Source of the DNA: Mycobacterium sp. shizuoka-1
GTDB taxonomy: Bacteria > Actinomycetota > Actinomycetes > Mycobacteriales > Mycobacteriaceae
Direction: 5' to 3'
Length of the DNA stretch: 64,000 nucleotides
NCBI RefSeq assembly: GCF_002723835.1
Contig: NZ_BEWG01000055.1
Location: forward strand, 1-64,000
Part shown: piece by piece, positions 35,432-44,910 of the stretch
Layout: each line of letters begins with the position of its first letter
Numbering within the stretch: position 1 is the stretch's first letter
Program-made: the position numbers and the translations under genes
The notes under the pieces: generated by a model
Database searches by the model: none
What the model was told of the DNA's origin: nothing
Seen by the model: the letters and a program-made list of their open reading frames with translations, nothing else

Positions 35432-36343
35432 ATGATGATCGGCGTCGCGGCAGCGCTCCTGGCCTGCTTCGGCTACGGGGTCTCGTCGGTGCTGCAGGCC
35501 TACGGGGCACGACGATCGGCGGCCGCCGCCCGCGATCGCGGCGCCACCGGCCACGTCACCGCGACCGGCGGTCCGACGCTCCTGTCGACCATGCACGCCG
35601 CGCTGACCGTCGCCTTCATCGTCGGCATCGTCCTCGATGTCATCGGCTTCGCCGGAAGCGCGGTCTCGGCGCGCCTGATTCCACTCTTCCTGTCCCAGAC
35701 CATCATCAGCGCCAATCTCGTCGTCACCGCTGTGCTCGGTATCGCCGTGCTCGGCATCGGCCTGCATACCCGCGACTGGATCGCCATCACCGCGGTGATC
35801 GCCTCGCTGTTCGTCCTCGGCCTCGGCTCTGGTGAGCGCGGCCCGGTGAACCACGACCGGCCCATCCATTGGATCGTCCTCGCAGTGTCGGTGCTCATCG
35901 TGCTCGGCGGCATTGCCCTCACCCGCATCCTCGGCTCCCGCAGCGCAGTCATGGCCGGGCTGATCGCGGGTGTGCTGTTCGGCATGCTCGCCGTTGGCGT
36001 CCGCGTGCTCGATGGTCTCGAACCACTTCAGCCGTGGATCCTCCTCGCGGACCCCGCGGCGTGGACCGTCGCTTTTGCCGGCATCGGCGGCTTCTACCTC
36101 CATACCGTGGCACTGCAACTCGGCTCGGTGAACGGGGCCACCGCAGCCCTCGTCGTCGGCGAGACTGTCGTCCCCGGCGTCATCGGTGTCGTGTTCCTCG
36201 GCGACAGCTCCAGGCCCGGGATGGGCTGGGTTGTCGCACTCGGGTTCGTCGGCGCCGTTGGCGGCGCTGTGGCGGTCGCGGTCTTTGGTGCCGTCGGTCA
36301 CCAGGCAGCGCAGAGGGCCGAGCCACCGAGCCTGAAGTCCTAA
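35432..36343 (+). CDS. EamA/DMT-type multispanning transporter-like protein (303 aa)
   Basis: Nine to ten hydrophobic helices span the whole length. An internal repeat of two four- to five-helix halves is typical of drug/metabolite transporters, and the ends (GYGVSSVLQAYGARR; GLGSVNGATAA-like LGSVNGATAALVVGETVVPG) match the actinobacterial DMT group. The substrate is unknown. Two adjacent ATGs (35432, 35435) are possible starts. The stop overlaps by four bases with the stop of the convergent oxidoreductase gene. Confidence 0.75.
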   Translation: MMIGVAAALLACFGYGVSSVLQAYGARRSAAAARDRGATGHVTATGGPTLLSTMHAALTVAFIVGIVLDVIGFAGSAVSARLIPLFLSQTIISANLVVTAVLGIAVLGIGLHTRDWIAITAVIASLFVLGLGSGERGPVNHDRPIHWIVLAVSVLIVLGGIALTRILGSRSAVMAGLIAGVLFGMLAVGVRVLDGLEPLQPWILLADPAAWTVAFAGIGGFYLHTVALQLGSVNGATAALVVGETVVPGVIGVVFLGDSSRPGMGWVVALGFVGAVGGAVAVAVFGAVGHQAAQRAEPPSLKS

Positions 36344-36813
36344 CCAGTGAACCGAATCGCCGCCAGCTTGTTCACCGCGACAGCCTCGGTGAATTCCTCC
36401 AACGTCGGCACCCGGCCATCGCGGAACTGCAGCCCCATCATCCGCTGGGCCCGCTTCGGCCCGTACGCCACCGCACACCGATGGAACAGCGACGCCGTCT
36501 CCGCGGGATCCTCGACCAGCTCGCCCCGCATCGTCCGCTCACGCCCGTCGTACAAGACCGACGCGGCAGCCCCACCGCGGAAGTTCAGCTTCCACACCGA
36601 CTCCACCAGCGCATACAGCTCACCGTCGATGAGATGTGCGGAAACCGGCACCACGAACTGCCGTCCGGTCTTGCGGCCCTTGAACGTCAGCACCATGAAC
36701 TGCTTGCGCAAGCCGCCTGCCAGCGGGGTGCGCAACAGGTATCGCATCAGCGGGTTGATCGCCCGCATGATCGCGTCCGGTGGGGGCGCCGGCGTCGCCG
36801 CTGTCTTATCCAC
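36340..36813 (-). CDS. Deazaflavin/FMN-type oxidoreductase family protein (157 aa)
   Basis: The sequence PLAGGLRKQFMVLTFKGRK, TGRQFVVPVSAH and WKLNFRGG fits the split beta-barrel proteins related to F420-dependent Ddn/FDOR and pyridoxamine-phosphate-oxidase-like enzymes common in mycobacteria. Cofactor and substrate cannot be fixed from sequence alone. The GTG at 36813 is chosen because a TACTGT box ends six bases upstream (leaderless pattern); the longer reading to 36891 runs through the promoter. It is divergent from the GH16 gene. Confidence 0.7.
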   Translation of the reverse strand: MDKTAATPAPPPDAIMRAINPLMRYLLRTPLAGGLRKQFMVLTFKGRKTGRQFVVPVSAHLIDGELYALVESVWKLNFRGGAAASVLYDGRERTMRGELVEDPAETASLFHRCAVAYGPKRAQRMMGLQFRDGRVPTLEEFTEAVAVNKLAAIRFTG

Positions 36814-36819
36814 CCGCCC

Positions 36820-36825
36820 ACAGTA
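36820..36825 (-). promoter_or_regulatory. -10 box of a leaderless promoter
   Basis: The minus strand reads TACTGT, then GGGCGG, then the GTG start, giving the exact six-base spacing of leaderless mycobacterial transcripts. Confidence 0.45.
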
Positions 36826-36913
36826 CGACCGCAGGCCGCATAACCGCAGCTCAATAGGCACACAGTCAACGACAAGGTTGCGTCCCGTCAAAACGGCACG
36901 CTTTCATGGACGA

Positions 36914-37723
36914 ATGGATCGACGCCAGATGCTCATGACCACCGGCCTCGGCCTTCTGGTCGCCGCCGCCAAGATCCCGCAGGCCGGCGCCAGACCATCG
37001 ACATCCGGCCCGCAAGCCCCGGCCCCGCAGACCTACCTCTTCCACGACGAGTTCGACGGCCCCGCCGGCTCGGCTCCCGACCCGTCCAAGTGGACCACCG
37101 CCCTGGCCCGCGAAACGATGGAAGACCCCACCTTCTGGGAGCTGCCCGAGAACGTCGGCCAATACCGCGACGACCGCCGCAACGTCTACCTCGACGGCAA
37201 CTCCAACCTCGTTTTCCACGCCGCCAAGGACGGCCCCACCTACTACAGCGGCAAGATCTTCGGGAAGTGGCAGGGCGGGATCGGCCACACCTGGGAAGCC
37301 CGGATGAAGATGGACTGCCTCACCCCCGGCTGCTGGCCCGCCTTCTACCTGTCCAACGAAAGCCCAGTCAACGGCGGCGAAGTCGACGTCATGGAGTGGT
37401 ACGGCAACGGCAAGTGGGCACCCGGCACCGCCGTGCACGCCAAGCTCAACGGCGGCGAGCACGTCAGCCAGACCATCTCCGTCGACAGCGCCTGGCACAC
37501 CTGGCGCGTCGTCTGGAACGACGCGGGCATGAGCTTCTCCAAGGACGGCGCCGCGCCCTACTTCACCGTCCCGGCCCGCTCGCTGCCCGACTGGCAGTTC
37601 AATGACCCTGGCTACCAGATGTTTCCGGTGTTCGACCTCGCGGTCGCCGGCTCCGGCGGCGGAGATCCGAGCGGCGGCAAATATCCGGCCAACATGCTGA
37701 TCGACTACATCCGGGTCTGGTAG
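36914..37723 (+). CDS. Secreted glycoside hydrolase family 16 protein (269 aa)
   Basis: The GH16 active-site signature is present as EVDVME (E156 nucleophile, D158, E161 acid/base). An N-terminal DEFDG strand and a closing LIDYIRVW, both typical of the family's jelly-roll fold, are also present. The substrate class is beta-1,3- or beta-1,4-glucan type; which one is not visible. The N-terminus (MDRRQMLM plus a hydrophobic stretch to about residue 26) looks like a twin-arginine export signal. The ATG at 36914 is the one directly before that signal. Its stop abuts the stop of the convergent TetR gene with no gap. Confidence 0.88.
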   Translation: MDRRQMLMTTGLGLLVAAAKIPQAGARPSTSGPQAPAPQTYLFHDEFDGPAGSAPDPSKWTTALARETMEDPTFWELPENVGQYRDDRRNVYLDGNSNLVFHAAKDGPTYYSGKIFGKWQGGIGHTWEARMKMDCLTPGCWPAFYLSNESPVNGGEVDVMEWYGNGKWAPGTAVHAKLNGGEHVSQTISVDSAWHTWRVVWNDAGMSFSKDGAAPYFTVPARSLPDWQFNDPGYQMFPVFDLAVAGSGGGDPSGGKYPANMLIDYIRVW

Positions 37724-38941
37724 CTACGCCACCGTCGGGCGGCCCAGCAGCGTGACCTCCATCAGCCGGCGGATCGTCGCCACCGACTCCGGGCCCGACT
37801 CCCGCGCGAACAGTCGCCGGAAATCCGCCGTCAACGCGAACGCCGCCCCCACCGCGTACCGGGCCGCACCGATCTTCATCTGCGGCCGCACCGTCGTCAC
37901 CAACCGCGCCCACGCGTCCATCGTCGAATGCTCGATGGTCTCCAGCACCCGCAGGTCTGCCTCCGGAACATTCTGGCGCTCCGTGTAATACACGTACGGC
38001 AGATCCGGCCACTCCATCACCCGCCCGAGGTACTCGTCGATCACCTCGTGCAGGGCCTCCTCGGGATCGGCCGTCCGCGACAGGGCGTCGGCGGTGTCAC
38101 TGGAATGCCGGTCGGCCGCTCGCCGGTACACCAGCGCCAGGATGTCGGCCTTGCCCGGGAACGACCGGTACAGCCCCGAGGCCTGGATGCCGACCGCCGA
38201 CGCGATGTCCTCCATGCTGGTGTTGCGGTAGCCGTGCTCGTAGAACAGCCGCACCGCCTCGTACAGCACATGCTCGTACATCCCTGCCGCCGCGCCGACG
38301 ACGATCGGCTGGGGCCTCGGCGCCGCGCGGCGGCGCACTGGTGGTAGCTCGGCCGCCAGAATGTCCGCGACCATCGCAGTCAGACAGGACCGAATATCGT
38401 TGGCCGCCAGTGGGTTCGTGTGGTCGGTGATGCTTCCGATCACCGTCAGCGCCGCTGACGACAGCGTCCACCGCTGGTTTGCCGTCAGCTTCGGGCGCAG
38501 TGTCAGCAGCGGACGCTGCGCACGGTGGTTGACCACCTTGAGTTGATCGACCAGCACGGCGCGATCCGGGTCCCGAAGATAGCGGGCCTCCCACCGGTAC
38601 AGCCCGCCGGCGGTGCGCTGTGCGATCGCGGTGTCGATCAGCGCGGACGTCCACGCCCGCAACGTCATCACCGGATCGTCGTCACCCACATCGTCGGCGA
38701 ACGCGGTGGCGTCGACCAGCATCTGCCCCAGGCCCAGCACCGCGTCGCGGAACAGGTCGTACTTGCTGGGGGAGTGCCGGTACAGCGCCGCCGGGGTGAT
38801 GCCGACCCGCGCGGCGATGTCCTCCATGCTGACGGCGTGGTAGCCCTGCGACCCGAACGCGTCGGCCGACGCGCGCGCGATCTGCGCCTTGCGGTCCTTG
38901 GGCCGGCGCCGCACGGTGGGCTCCCCCTCTGACGCGGTCAC
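37724..38941 (-). CDS. Tandem TetR regulator of the Mce3R architecture (405 aa)
   Basis: Two complete TetR DNA-binding domains lie in one chain: AFGSQGYHAVSMEDIAARVG...LYRHSPSK near residue 25 and LFYEHGYRNTSMEDIASAVG...LYRSFPGK near 225, each followed by a helical ligand domain. Mce3R of M. tuberculosis has this double arrangement and represses mce3. Here the gene is the last of the mce operon, not divergent from its head. The GTG at 38941 overlaps the upstream stop as GTGA, so it is translationally coupled. Control of its own operon is plausible (inference). Confidence 0.85.
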   Translation of the reverse strand: MTASEGEPTVRRRPKDRKAQIARASADAFGSQGYHAVSMEDIAARVGITPAALYRHSPSKYDLFRDAVLGLGQMLVDATAFADDVGDDDPVMTLRAWTSALIDTAIAQRTAGGLYRWEARYLRDPDRAVLVDQLKVVNHRAQRPLLTLRPKLTANQRWTLSSAALTVIGSITDHTNPLAANDIRSCLTAMVADILAAELPPVRRRAAPRPQPIVVGAAAGMYEHVLYEAVRLFYEHGYRNTSMEDIASAVGIQASGLYRSFPGKADILALVYRRAADRHSSDTADALSRTADPEEALHEVIDEYLGRVMEWPDLPYVYYTERQNVPEADLRVLETIEHSTMDAWARLVTTVRPQMKIGAARYAVGAAFALTADFRRLFARESGPESVATIRRLMEVTLLGRPTVA

Positions 38942-39717
38942 GTTCCGCCGAACTGCGGACGCAGCACCGAACTCAGCGCGGCCAACGGGATATGCGCCTG
39001 CACCGTCCCACCGTCCATCGACCACTGCATGATCCCCGGCGTGTAGTTGATCGGCGAATCATGGGCCACCGGATAGTCCGGCATGTACAGGATCAGCTCG
39101 TCACCGGACAACGCCCACGCCTTGTACCCACCGGAATACACCTTGTCCGGCCCCCATCGATCCACTACGAACGGATACGTGCCGGGCTGATGCGGTGGTG
39201 GCGCCTGATCCAGTGCGTCGATGATGAATGGCTGCCCCAGCGAGGCGATCGCGCCGAAATCCACCCCGGGCTTGAGCATGTCGGCCAGCCCCAGCCGCAC
39301 CCCACGCGCCATGTCCCAGGTGAACGTGCGAAAAGCATTGTTGGGCTTGGGTCCGTCGGCGTGATAGTCCTCGTGGAACACCACACTGAGCACGTCGCCG
39401 CGCTGCAGGATCTGGAAGTTCTCCTCGCCGAAGCTGTCGGCCGCCATGTGCAGGCCGACGCTGCGCCAGTTGTTCACCAGCTGCGTCAGATAATCCCGGA
39501 TCGTCGGGCCCGTCACCGGGTTGTCCACCAGATCACCCGGCACCGCCACCTTGATGTCGCGGACCGCCTTGCGTTCCGAGAGCACCGAGGTGTGACAGTA
39601 CTGGCCGTCCCAGTCCGCCCCGAGACCGGTACAGAAGTCCGGCGCCGAGGCCTGTGCCACCGGCGTGACGGCCAACGCCCCGACCGCCAGCACCCCGAAC
39701 ACCACTCGAATCCTCAT
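38938..39717 (-). CDS. Secreted MPT64/RsiV-fold (DUF3298-type) protein (259 aa)
   Basis: A signal peptide (MRIRVVFGVLAVGALAV, cleavage after AQA) precedes a domain that follows MPT64: an early cysteine pair (FCTGL...YCHTS), FRTFTWDMARG, a lid of inserted residues, then ELILYMPDYPV and a closing AHIPLAALSSVLRP. MPT64 is an exported antigen of mycobacteria with the DUF3298 fold. The ATG at 39717 is five bases after the upstream stop; a longer frame to 39753 overlaps the upstream gene. As a secreted partner of an Mce system it may contact the cell envelope (inference). Confidence 0.75.
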   Translation of the reverse strand: MRIRVVFGVLAVGALAVTPVAQASAPDFCTGLGADWDGQYCHTSVLSERKAVRDIKVAVPGDLVDNPVTGPTIRDYLTQLVNNWRSVGLHMAADSFGEENFQILQRGDVLSVVFHEDYHADGPKPNNAFRTFTWDMARGVRLGLADMLKPGVDFGAIASLGQPFIIDALDQAPPPHQPGTYPFVVDRWGPDKVYSGGYKAWALSGDELILYMPDYPVAHDSPINYTPGIMQWSMDGGTVQAHIPLAALSSVLRPQFGGT

Positions 39718-39722
39718 GTGCG

Positions 39723-40325
39723 TCAGGGTAACTGGACTTTGCTGGCCCGCCACGCACCGTCGACCTTCTCCAGGGTCATCTTCACCCGGCTGCGGTCGAT
39801 CCGCGGATCCGGCGCGGCGGTGTTGGACACCGTCTGGTCGACGAACAGCAGCACCACCACCGTGTCCGGGGTCGCCGACTGCACGGCCGAATCGATGACG
39901 ATCCCGCGCGCGGACGCCTTGTTGTCGACCAGCAGCTGGCGCAGCTGCGCGCTGGATTGCGAGTACATGTCCTTGAATTCACCGGTGGCGCCGTTGAGCA
40001 CCTCGGCGAAGTTCTGGTCGACGTTGTTGGAGTCGATGCTGGTCAGTATCTGCGCGTACCGCACGGCCGCCGCCTGGCCGTCACGCGCCGCCACCTCGAC
40101 CCGATGCTCCTGCCACACCTGCCAGCCCAGAAAGCCCGACACACCGAGCAGCGCAACGATCAACGCGCCCAGTAAGACTCGACGGACCAGACGCCACCGC
40201 GACGGCTTCTCCGCCACCGGCTCCACGGCGGGCACGGCCTCAGTCTCGGTCTTCGCCGAAGCCTCGGTCTCCACCGAAGAATCGGTCTCGGTCTCGGGTT
40301 CAGCCTCGTCAGTCGTCGCAGTCAC
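39723..40325 (-). CDS. Mce-associated membrane protein (200 aa)
   Basis: A typical Mce-associated (Mas) protein: an acidic, Thr/Glu-rich cytoplasmic N-terminus of about 60 residues, one transmembrane helix (LLGALIVALLGVSGFLGW), and a VirB8-like extracytoplasmic domain (residues 90-200) with a conserved alternating strand pattern. Mas proteins stabilise the Mce complex at the membrane. The GTG at 40325 is preceded by AAGGAG with six-base spacing, a strong ribosome site that decides the start. It follows mceF by 10 bases. Confidence 0.85.
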   Translation of the reverse strand: MTATTDEAEPETETDSSVETEASAKTETEAVPAVEPVAEKPSRWRLVRRVLLGALIVALLGVSGFLGWQVWQEHRVEVAARDGQAAAVRYAQILTSIDSNNVDQNFAEVLNGATGEFKDMYSQSSAQLRQLLVDNKASARGIVIDSAVQSATPDTVVVLLFVDQTVSNTAAPDPRIDRSRVKMTLEKVDGAWRASKVQLP

Positions 40326-40335
40326 CGCAATCTCC

Positions 40336-41586
40336 TTAGCTCGGCGGTTCGATCGGCAGCACCGGGCCGCCATAGGGGGTCGGAATGGTGTAGCGGCCCT
40401 TGGGTGTCGGGTCGGTGGTCGCGCCCAGGTCGGCACCCGGCGGCGGTCCGGCGGTGTCGTCGCCGGCCGGCCGCGGGGCGTTCTTGGCGCCGCGGATCAG
40501 CACCGCGGGATCGTCGTCGCGGCAGTAGGTGTACAGGTACGGCTCGGGATAGTCGGCCGACGACGGTGGCCGCCGCGGCGTGCCGTAGTCACAGGCGTAG
40601 CGCGGATAGATGTCGGCGGTCGCCCACAGCCCGTTGTCGTGCATGATGCTGCCCAGCGCGTCGAGTACCGACCCGCGGTAGTCGGGGAACAGCGCGTTGA
40701 GCGCGGGCACCCGCACATACAGCAGCTGCGACGCGGTGGCCATGCTGGTCAACAGCCCCACCATGGTGTCGGAGTTGTCGGCGAACAGGGTGTCGGTGGC
40801 CGACAGGGTCTGCGGTGTCTGATCCACCAACCGGCGATACCCGTCGAGCATCCTGTTCACTCCGGTAAACGTGCGGCCCAGATTGCCGGTGGCTACAGCG
40901 ATCCCCGCGTTCTTGTCCGCGGCGGTGCTCAGCACGATCCGGCTGGTTCGCAGGATGCTGGTGGTCTGCGGCAGCACCGAATCCAGCGTCGACAGCAGGA
41001 ACGTGCCGCCGTCGATGATGTCGGCCAGCTTCTGCGGGCCCTCCTTGGTCAGGCTGAGCTCTTTCTTGATCAGCTCGAGCTTGGCCGGGTCGACCTGCTT
41101 GAGCATGCCGTCGGCGTTGGCCAGCAGCTGCGCCAGGCTGACCGGCACCGACGTGTTCTTCTGCGCCACCACACTGCCGTCGTGCAGATAGGGGCCGGCA
41201 TCGGAGTCCGGCACGAACTCGATGTATTGCTCACCGGCGGCCGAGAGCCCCGACACCCGCACCGGACTGGCCGCCGGGATCCGCACGTCCGAGCGCACAC
41301 TGGCCACCGCGGATACCCCGTCGGGCGTCACCGCCAGCGACTGCACCCGCCCGATCGCCACCCCACGCAGCGTGACGTCTTGATTGGGCAGCAGCCCACC
41401 GGATTCCGGCAACTCGATGGTCACCCGGTACGCCGATGCGAACGGCGACACCCGCAGCGCCCCGAGTAACACGTAGGCGGTGGCGATCACCAGCGTGAAC
41501 ACCAAACCCGCGGTGGACAACCACAATCGGTGCCGGTGCCCGAACGTGACGACCCGCACCACCTGATTGGCTACGGACCCGATCAT
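40336..41586 (-). CDS. mceF: Mce family protein, MceF position (416 aa)
   Basis: The last of six Mce-domain proteins. One transmembrane helix (LWLSTAGLVFTLVIATAYVLL) is followed by the MCE domain (YRVTIELPESGGLLPNQDVTLRGVAIG...), a long helical region, and a Pro/Gly-rich C-terminal tail ending PIEPPS. Six Mce proteins form a hexameric lipid-shuttling tube across the periplasm with the YrbE permease. ATG overlaps the mceE stop as ATGA. The longer reading upstream is not needed. Confidence 0.9.
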   Translation of the reverse strand: MIGSVANQVVRVVTFGHRHRLWLSTAGLVFTLVIATAYVLLGALRVSPFASAYRVTIELPESGGLLPNQDVTLRGVAIGRVQSLAVTPDGVSAVASVRSDVRIPAASPVRVSGLSAAGEQYIEFVPDSDAGPYLHDGSVVAQKNTSVPVSLAQLLANADGMLKQVDPAKLELIKKELSLTKEGPQKLADIIDGGTFLLSTLDSVLPQTTSILRTSRIVLSTAADKNAGIAVATGNLGRTFTGVNRMLDGYRRLVDQTPQTLSATDTLFADNSDTMVGLLTSMATASQLLYVRVPALNALFPDYRGSVLDALGSIMHDNGLWATADIYPRYACDYGTPRRPPSSADYPEPYLYTYCRDDDPAVLIRGAKNAPRPAGDDTAGPPPGADLGATTDPTPKGRYTIPTPYGGPVLPIEPPS

Positions 41587-42779
41587 GGCGGCGGCTCCGC
41601 GGCCGGCGGCGTCGGAGCGACGATCAGTTCGCCGGGATCGGTGGGGCTGGGCAGCACCGGCACCTGCGGCACAGCGGGGCCCTGGCCGACCACCCGCTGC
41701 TGCAGCCGCCACAGCGTGTACTTGAACGTGCCGGCCATCTGCGCCCAGTCGTAGCGCTTCGGCCCGTGCAAGCCGACGTCGCCGCCGAACCCGATGTCGG
41801 GGATCGAGCCGAGCACCAGCCGGTCGATGCTGGCCCGCACCGAAATCGCGTTGCTGGGCGTCGATTTGATGAACGGCGGCATCAACCGGTTCAGCGCGGC
41901 CAGGTTGGCGTCCGGGGCCAGCACCAGGTCGTTCCACGACCGGGCGATGGTGTTGGCATCGCCGATCACGCTGCGCCCGCTGGTGTCGGTGCCCGCGATC
42001 GACGGGAATTTCTGCAACTGGTCGCTGGTGGCGCCGACCTGCGCGACGACGTCGGCGATGGTGTCGGCGTTGGCCGCTAGGGTGTCGGTGGCCGGGCCTG
42101 CCGCCGCCATGACCTCACTGAGCTTCTGATTCTTGGCGTCGAGAGCCTTGGCCAGCTGCGAGGTTTCGGTCAGCGCGTCGGAGATCTGGTCAGACCGTGC
42201 CGTGAGCGTGGACAGCGTGCCGTTGGTCTTGGCGAGCAGGTCGCCAAAGGCCTGCCCCTGGTCGCCGGTCGCCTTGCCCATGCCGTTGACGATGTTGGTC
42301 AAGTTGCGCACCGCGCCGCCGTTGACCATCACCGCCGCCGAACTGAGCACCGACTCCACCGTCGCCGCCGCGGTGGTGGAGTCCAGGCCGATGGTGTCGC
42401 CGTCCTTCAACAGCGGCGTATTCGGCGCCGCATCCGGCGGTGGTTTCAACGCGATGAACACATCGCCCAGCGGGGTCGCTGAGCGCAGTTCGGCGGTGCT
42501 GCCCTGCGGCAGCCGCACCCCATCCATGATCCGAATCGTGGTGACCGCGGTGTAGTTACGCGCCACCATCGTCTCCATCTGGCCGACATCGGCGCCGGCC
42601 AGTTTCACCTTGGCCTTGGCCGGCAGGTTCAGCGCATTGGCGAACACCGCCGTCAGCCGGTACCCGCCGCCACCCACCGTCGGCGCCGGCAACGGCAGGC
42701 TGGACAACCCGCCCGACGAGCACCCGGTGGCCACGACGGCGACGGCGAGCACGGCGGCGGTGCGCTTGAGCCTCCTCAT
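41583..42779 (-). CDS. mceE: Mce family lipoprotein, MceE position (398 aa)
   Basis: A lipoprotein signal peptide ends in VATGC with the lipidation cysteine at residue 20, as in MceE/LprK-type proteins. The MCE domain starts at GYRLTAVFANALNLPAKAKV. Helical repeats and a Pro-rich tail (APTPPAAEPPP) follow. It anchors one position of the Mce ring to the membrane. ATG and stop overlap both neighbours by ATGA. Confidence 0.92.
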   Translation of the reverse strand: MRRLKRTAAVLAVAVVATGCSSGGLSSLPLPAPTVGGGGYRLTAVFANALNLPAKAKVKLAGADVGQMETMVARNYTAVTTIRIMDGVRLPQGSTAELRSATPLGDVFIALKPPPDAAPNTPLLKDGDTIGLDSTTAAATVESVLSSAAVMVNGGAVRNLTNIVNGMGKATGDQGQAFGDLLAKTNGTLSTLTARSDQISDALTETSQLAKALDAKNQKLSEVMAAAGPATDTLAANADTIADVVAQVGATSDQLQKFPSIAGTDTSGRSVIGDANTIARSWNDLVLAPDANLAALNRLMPPFIKSTPSNAISVRASIDRLVLGSIPDIGFGGDVGLHGPKRYDWAQMAGTFKYTLWRLQQRVVGQGPAVPQVPVLPSPTDPGELIVAPTPPAAEPPP

Positions 42780-43894
42780 TTCTGCCCCATCGCAGCCATG
42801 CCGTCGAGCACGTAGGTCAACCCGAAGTCCGGCCCGAAATCCTGCAATGTGCCGGTGCTGCAGCCCAGTTGGCGCAGACCCATCATGTTGCAGATCTCCT
42901 TGGTGGCCTGGTTGTCGAACAACACCCGGTCGGTGAGCACCCGGGCGCGGGCCGCCCCGTTGTGCTGGTCGATGATGTTGTACAGGTTGTCCAGGGTGAG
43001 CGGGGCGACGTCGATGAACTCCTTGAGGTCGCGCTGCCGCTCCACCAGGGTGTTGGCGGTGGTGTTGGCGTTGTTGACGACGGCCTTGATGTTGTCGCGG
43101 TTCTTCTCCAGGAAATCGCCGATCTGGGTGAGCAGCGTGTTCATCGTCTTGCCGGTGGTGCCGCTGCCGAAGTTCTCGTCGTTGACGATCTGGCTGAGCT
43201 GACGCACGGTGGTGCCGAAATCGCGCAGCGTCGCGTCGTTGTCGGCGGCGGCCTGCAGTAGCGAGCTGAGGTTGCGCACGATCGTGGTCAGCTGATCACG
43301 GGTCTGCGCGCCGCCGTCGGCGGACAGCCGCAACGCGTTGGACAGCTGGCCCAGCGCGTCTTTGATCTTCTGGCCGTTGCCGTCGGCGATCGCCGCCCCG
43401 GAGTTGATGACGTCGGCCACCGGACCGTTGCCGTTGCCGTCGCCCTTCAGCGAGGTGGAGATCTTGTCCAGCACACCGAGCACCCTTGCGAATTCGACCG
43501 GCGTCTTGGTCCGGGACAGTCCGATCGTGTCGTGGTCGGCCAGTACTGGCCCGCCGCGGTAGGGCGGGGTGAGCTCGATCTGCCGGTCGGTCAGGATCGA
43601 CGTCGAGATCGTCACCGCCTGCGCGTCCGCCGGGATCTGTACACCGCGGTCGACGGTGAACTCGACTTCGACGTAGCCGCTCTTGGGGGTGATCGCGGTG
43701 ACCTTGCCGACCGGCATCCCCAGCACGGCCACCGTGTTGTCGACATACAGCCCCGCCGCGCTGTCGAACTGCGCGGTCAGCGTGATGTGGTCGGTGCTCG
43801 ACCGGAAATACGCCCACGCGGCGGTGACCGCCGACGCGATCACCACCACGACCACCGTCGCGATCGCCACCAGCCGGGCTCGCCCGCCCCTCAC
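42776..43894 (-). CDS. mceD: Mce family protein, MceD position (372 aa)
   Basis: One transmembrane helix (VAIATVVVVVIASAVTAAWAY), an MCE domain (ITLTAQFDSAAGLYVDNTV...GMPVGKV), then a helical tube-forming segment with many Asn and Gln and a C-terminal cysteine pair (ICNMMG, GCST). The GTG at 43894 overlaps the mceC stop as GTGA; a longer reading to 43960 would overlap mceC by about 70 bases and is less likely. Confidence 0.88.
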   Translation of the reverse strand: MRGGRARLVAIATVVVVVIASAVTAAWAYFRSSTDHITLTAQFDSAAGLYVDNTVAVLGMPVGKVTAITPKSGYVEVEFTVDRGVQIPADAQAVTISTSILTDRQIELTPPYRGGPVLADHDTIGLSRTKTPVEFARVLGVLDKISTSLKGDGNGNGPVADVINSGAAIADGNGQKIKDALGQLSNALRLSADGGAQTRDQLTTIVRNLSSLLQAAADNDATLRDFGTTVRQLSQIVNDENFGSGTTGKTMNTLLTQIGDFLEKNRDNIKAVVNNANTTANTLVERQRDLKEFIDVAPLTLDNLYNIIDQHNGAARARVLTDRVLFDNQATKEICNMMGLRQLGCSTGTLQDFGPDFGLTYVLDGMAAMGQK

Positions 43895-44910
43895 TTGCAG
43901 TCCTTGAAGTACTGGATCATGCCGAACTGCTTGGCGCGCCCACTGATCGCGCACATCCACGAGTCGACGGCCAGACCGTTGGGCGTGTTGAAGTCGAAGG
44001 CGTTGCCGGTGCCGCTGGCGTTGGCGAAGCCCCGCAGCGCCACCGGTCCGGCCTGCAGGGTGCTGCGCAGCAGGTCGTCATGCTGGGCCAGCAGATCGGA
44101 CAGCCGGCGCAGGTTCGTGATCGTCTGGTCCAGCTCGCCACGGTTGGTCACCACTGTGGTGCTCATCGCGTTCACCAGATCGGTCAACGCCGCGAGCATC
44201 GCGTGGAAGGTGGCGCTGCGGTCGACGAACCGGCCGATCAGCTCCTGGCCCTGGGTGATCATCGCGGCGATGTTGGCGTGCTGGCGCTCCAGGGTGGAGC
44301 TGACCAGGTCGGTGCTTTTCAGCAACGCGCCCAGCTGGTCTCGGCGATCGGCGATCACCGTCGACAGGGTCTGGATGTTGCGCATCGCCTGCGGCACCAC
44401 GGCGGGCAGACCCTGCATCTGGGTGCCCAGGATGCCCAGCGACTTCGCGAACGCATCGGTGTCCACCTGCTCGTAGGTGGTGGTCACGTCGGCCAGCGCG
44501 GCCTGCAGGTCGTAGGGCACCTCGGTGTGGGCCAGGTCGAACGTGTTGTCCGGCAACGTGCCACCCTCTTCGGGCTCCAGCGCCAGATAGCGTGACCCCA
44601 GGATGGTGGCGACCTTGATGACCGCCCGGGAGTCCTTGCCCAGCACGATGTCGTCGCGGACCTCCAAGCCCGCCTCGACGTGATCGCCGGCCAGTTTCAG
44701 GCTGGTGACCTTGCCGACCTGGATACCGCCGATGGTGATCGGGTTGCCGACTTGCAGGGCGGCGGCTTGCAGAAACTTCGCCGTGTAGTGCCGATGAGAG
44801 ATGTTGGCGGCGTTGGCGATCAGCATGGCCCCGACGATCACGGTGACCACGGCGACGGCGATCAGCCCCAGCCAGGTCTTGTTGTAACTCTCCAGCCGTC
44901 CTCTAACCAT
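43891..44910 (-). CDS. mceC: Mce family protein, MceC position (339 aa)
   Basis: Begins MVRGRLESYNKTWLG with a transmembrane helix (GLIAVAVVTVIVGAMLIAN), then the MCE domain (YTAKFLQAAALQVGNPITIGGIQVG). The C-terminus is short (ends YFKDCK) and lacks the long proline tail some MceC proteins have. It overlaps mceB by eight bases and mceD by GTGA. Confidence 0.9.
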   Translation of the reverse strand: MVRGRLESYNKTWLGLIAVAVVTVIVGAMLIANAANISHRHYTAKFLQAAALQVGNPITIGGIQVGKVTSLKLAGDHVEAGLEVRDDIVLGKDSRAVIKVATILGSRYLALEPEEGGTLPDNTFDLAHTEVPYDLQAALADVTTTYEQVDTDAFAKSLGILGTQMQGLPAVVPQAMRNIQTLSTVIADRRDQLGALLKSTDLVSSTLERQHANIAAMITQGQELIGRFVDRSATFHAMLAALTDLVNAMSTTVVTNRGELDQTITNLRRLSDLLAQHDDLLRSTLQAGPVALRGFANASGTGNAFDFNTPNGLAVDSWMCAISGRAKQFGMIQYFKDCK

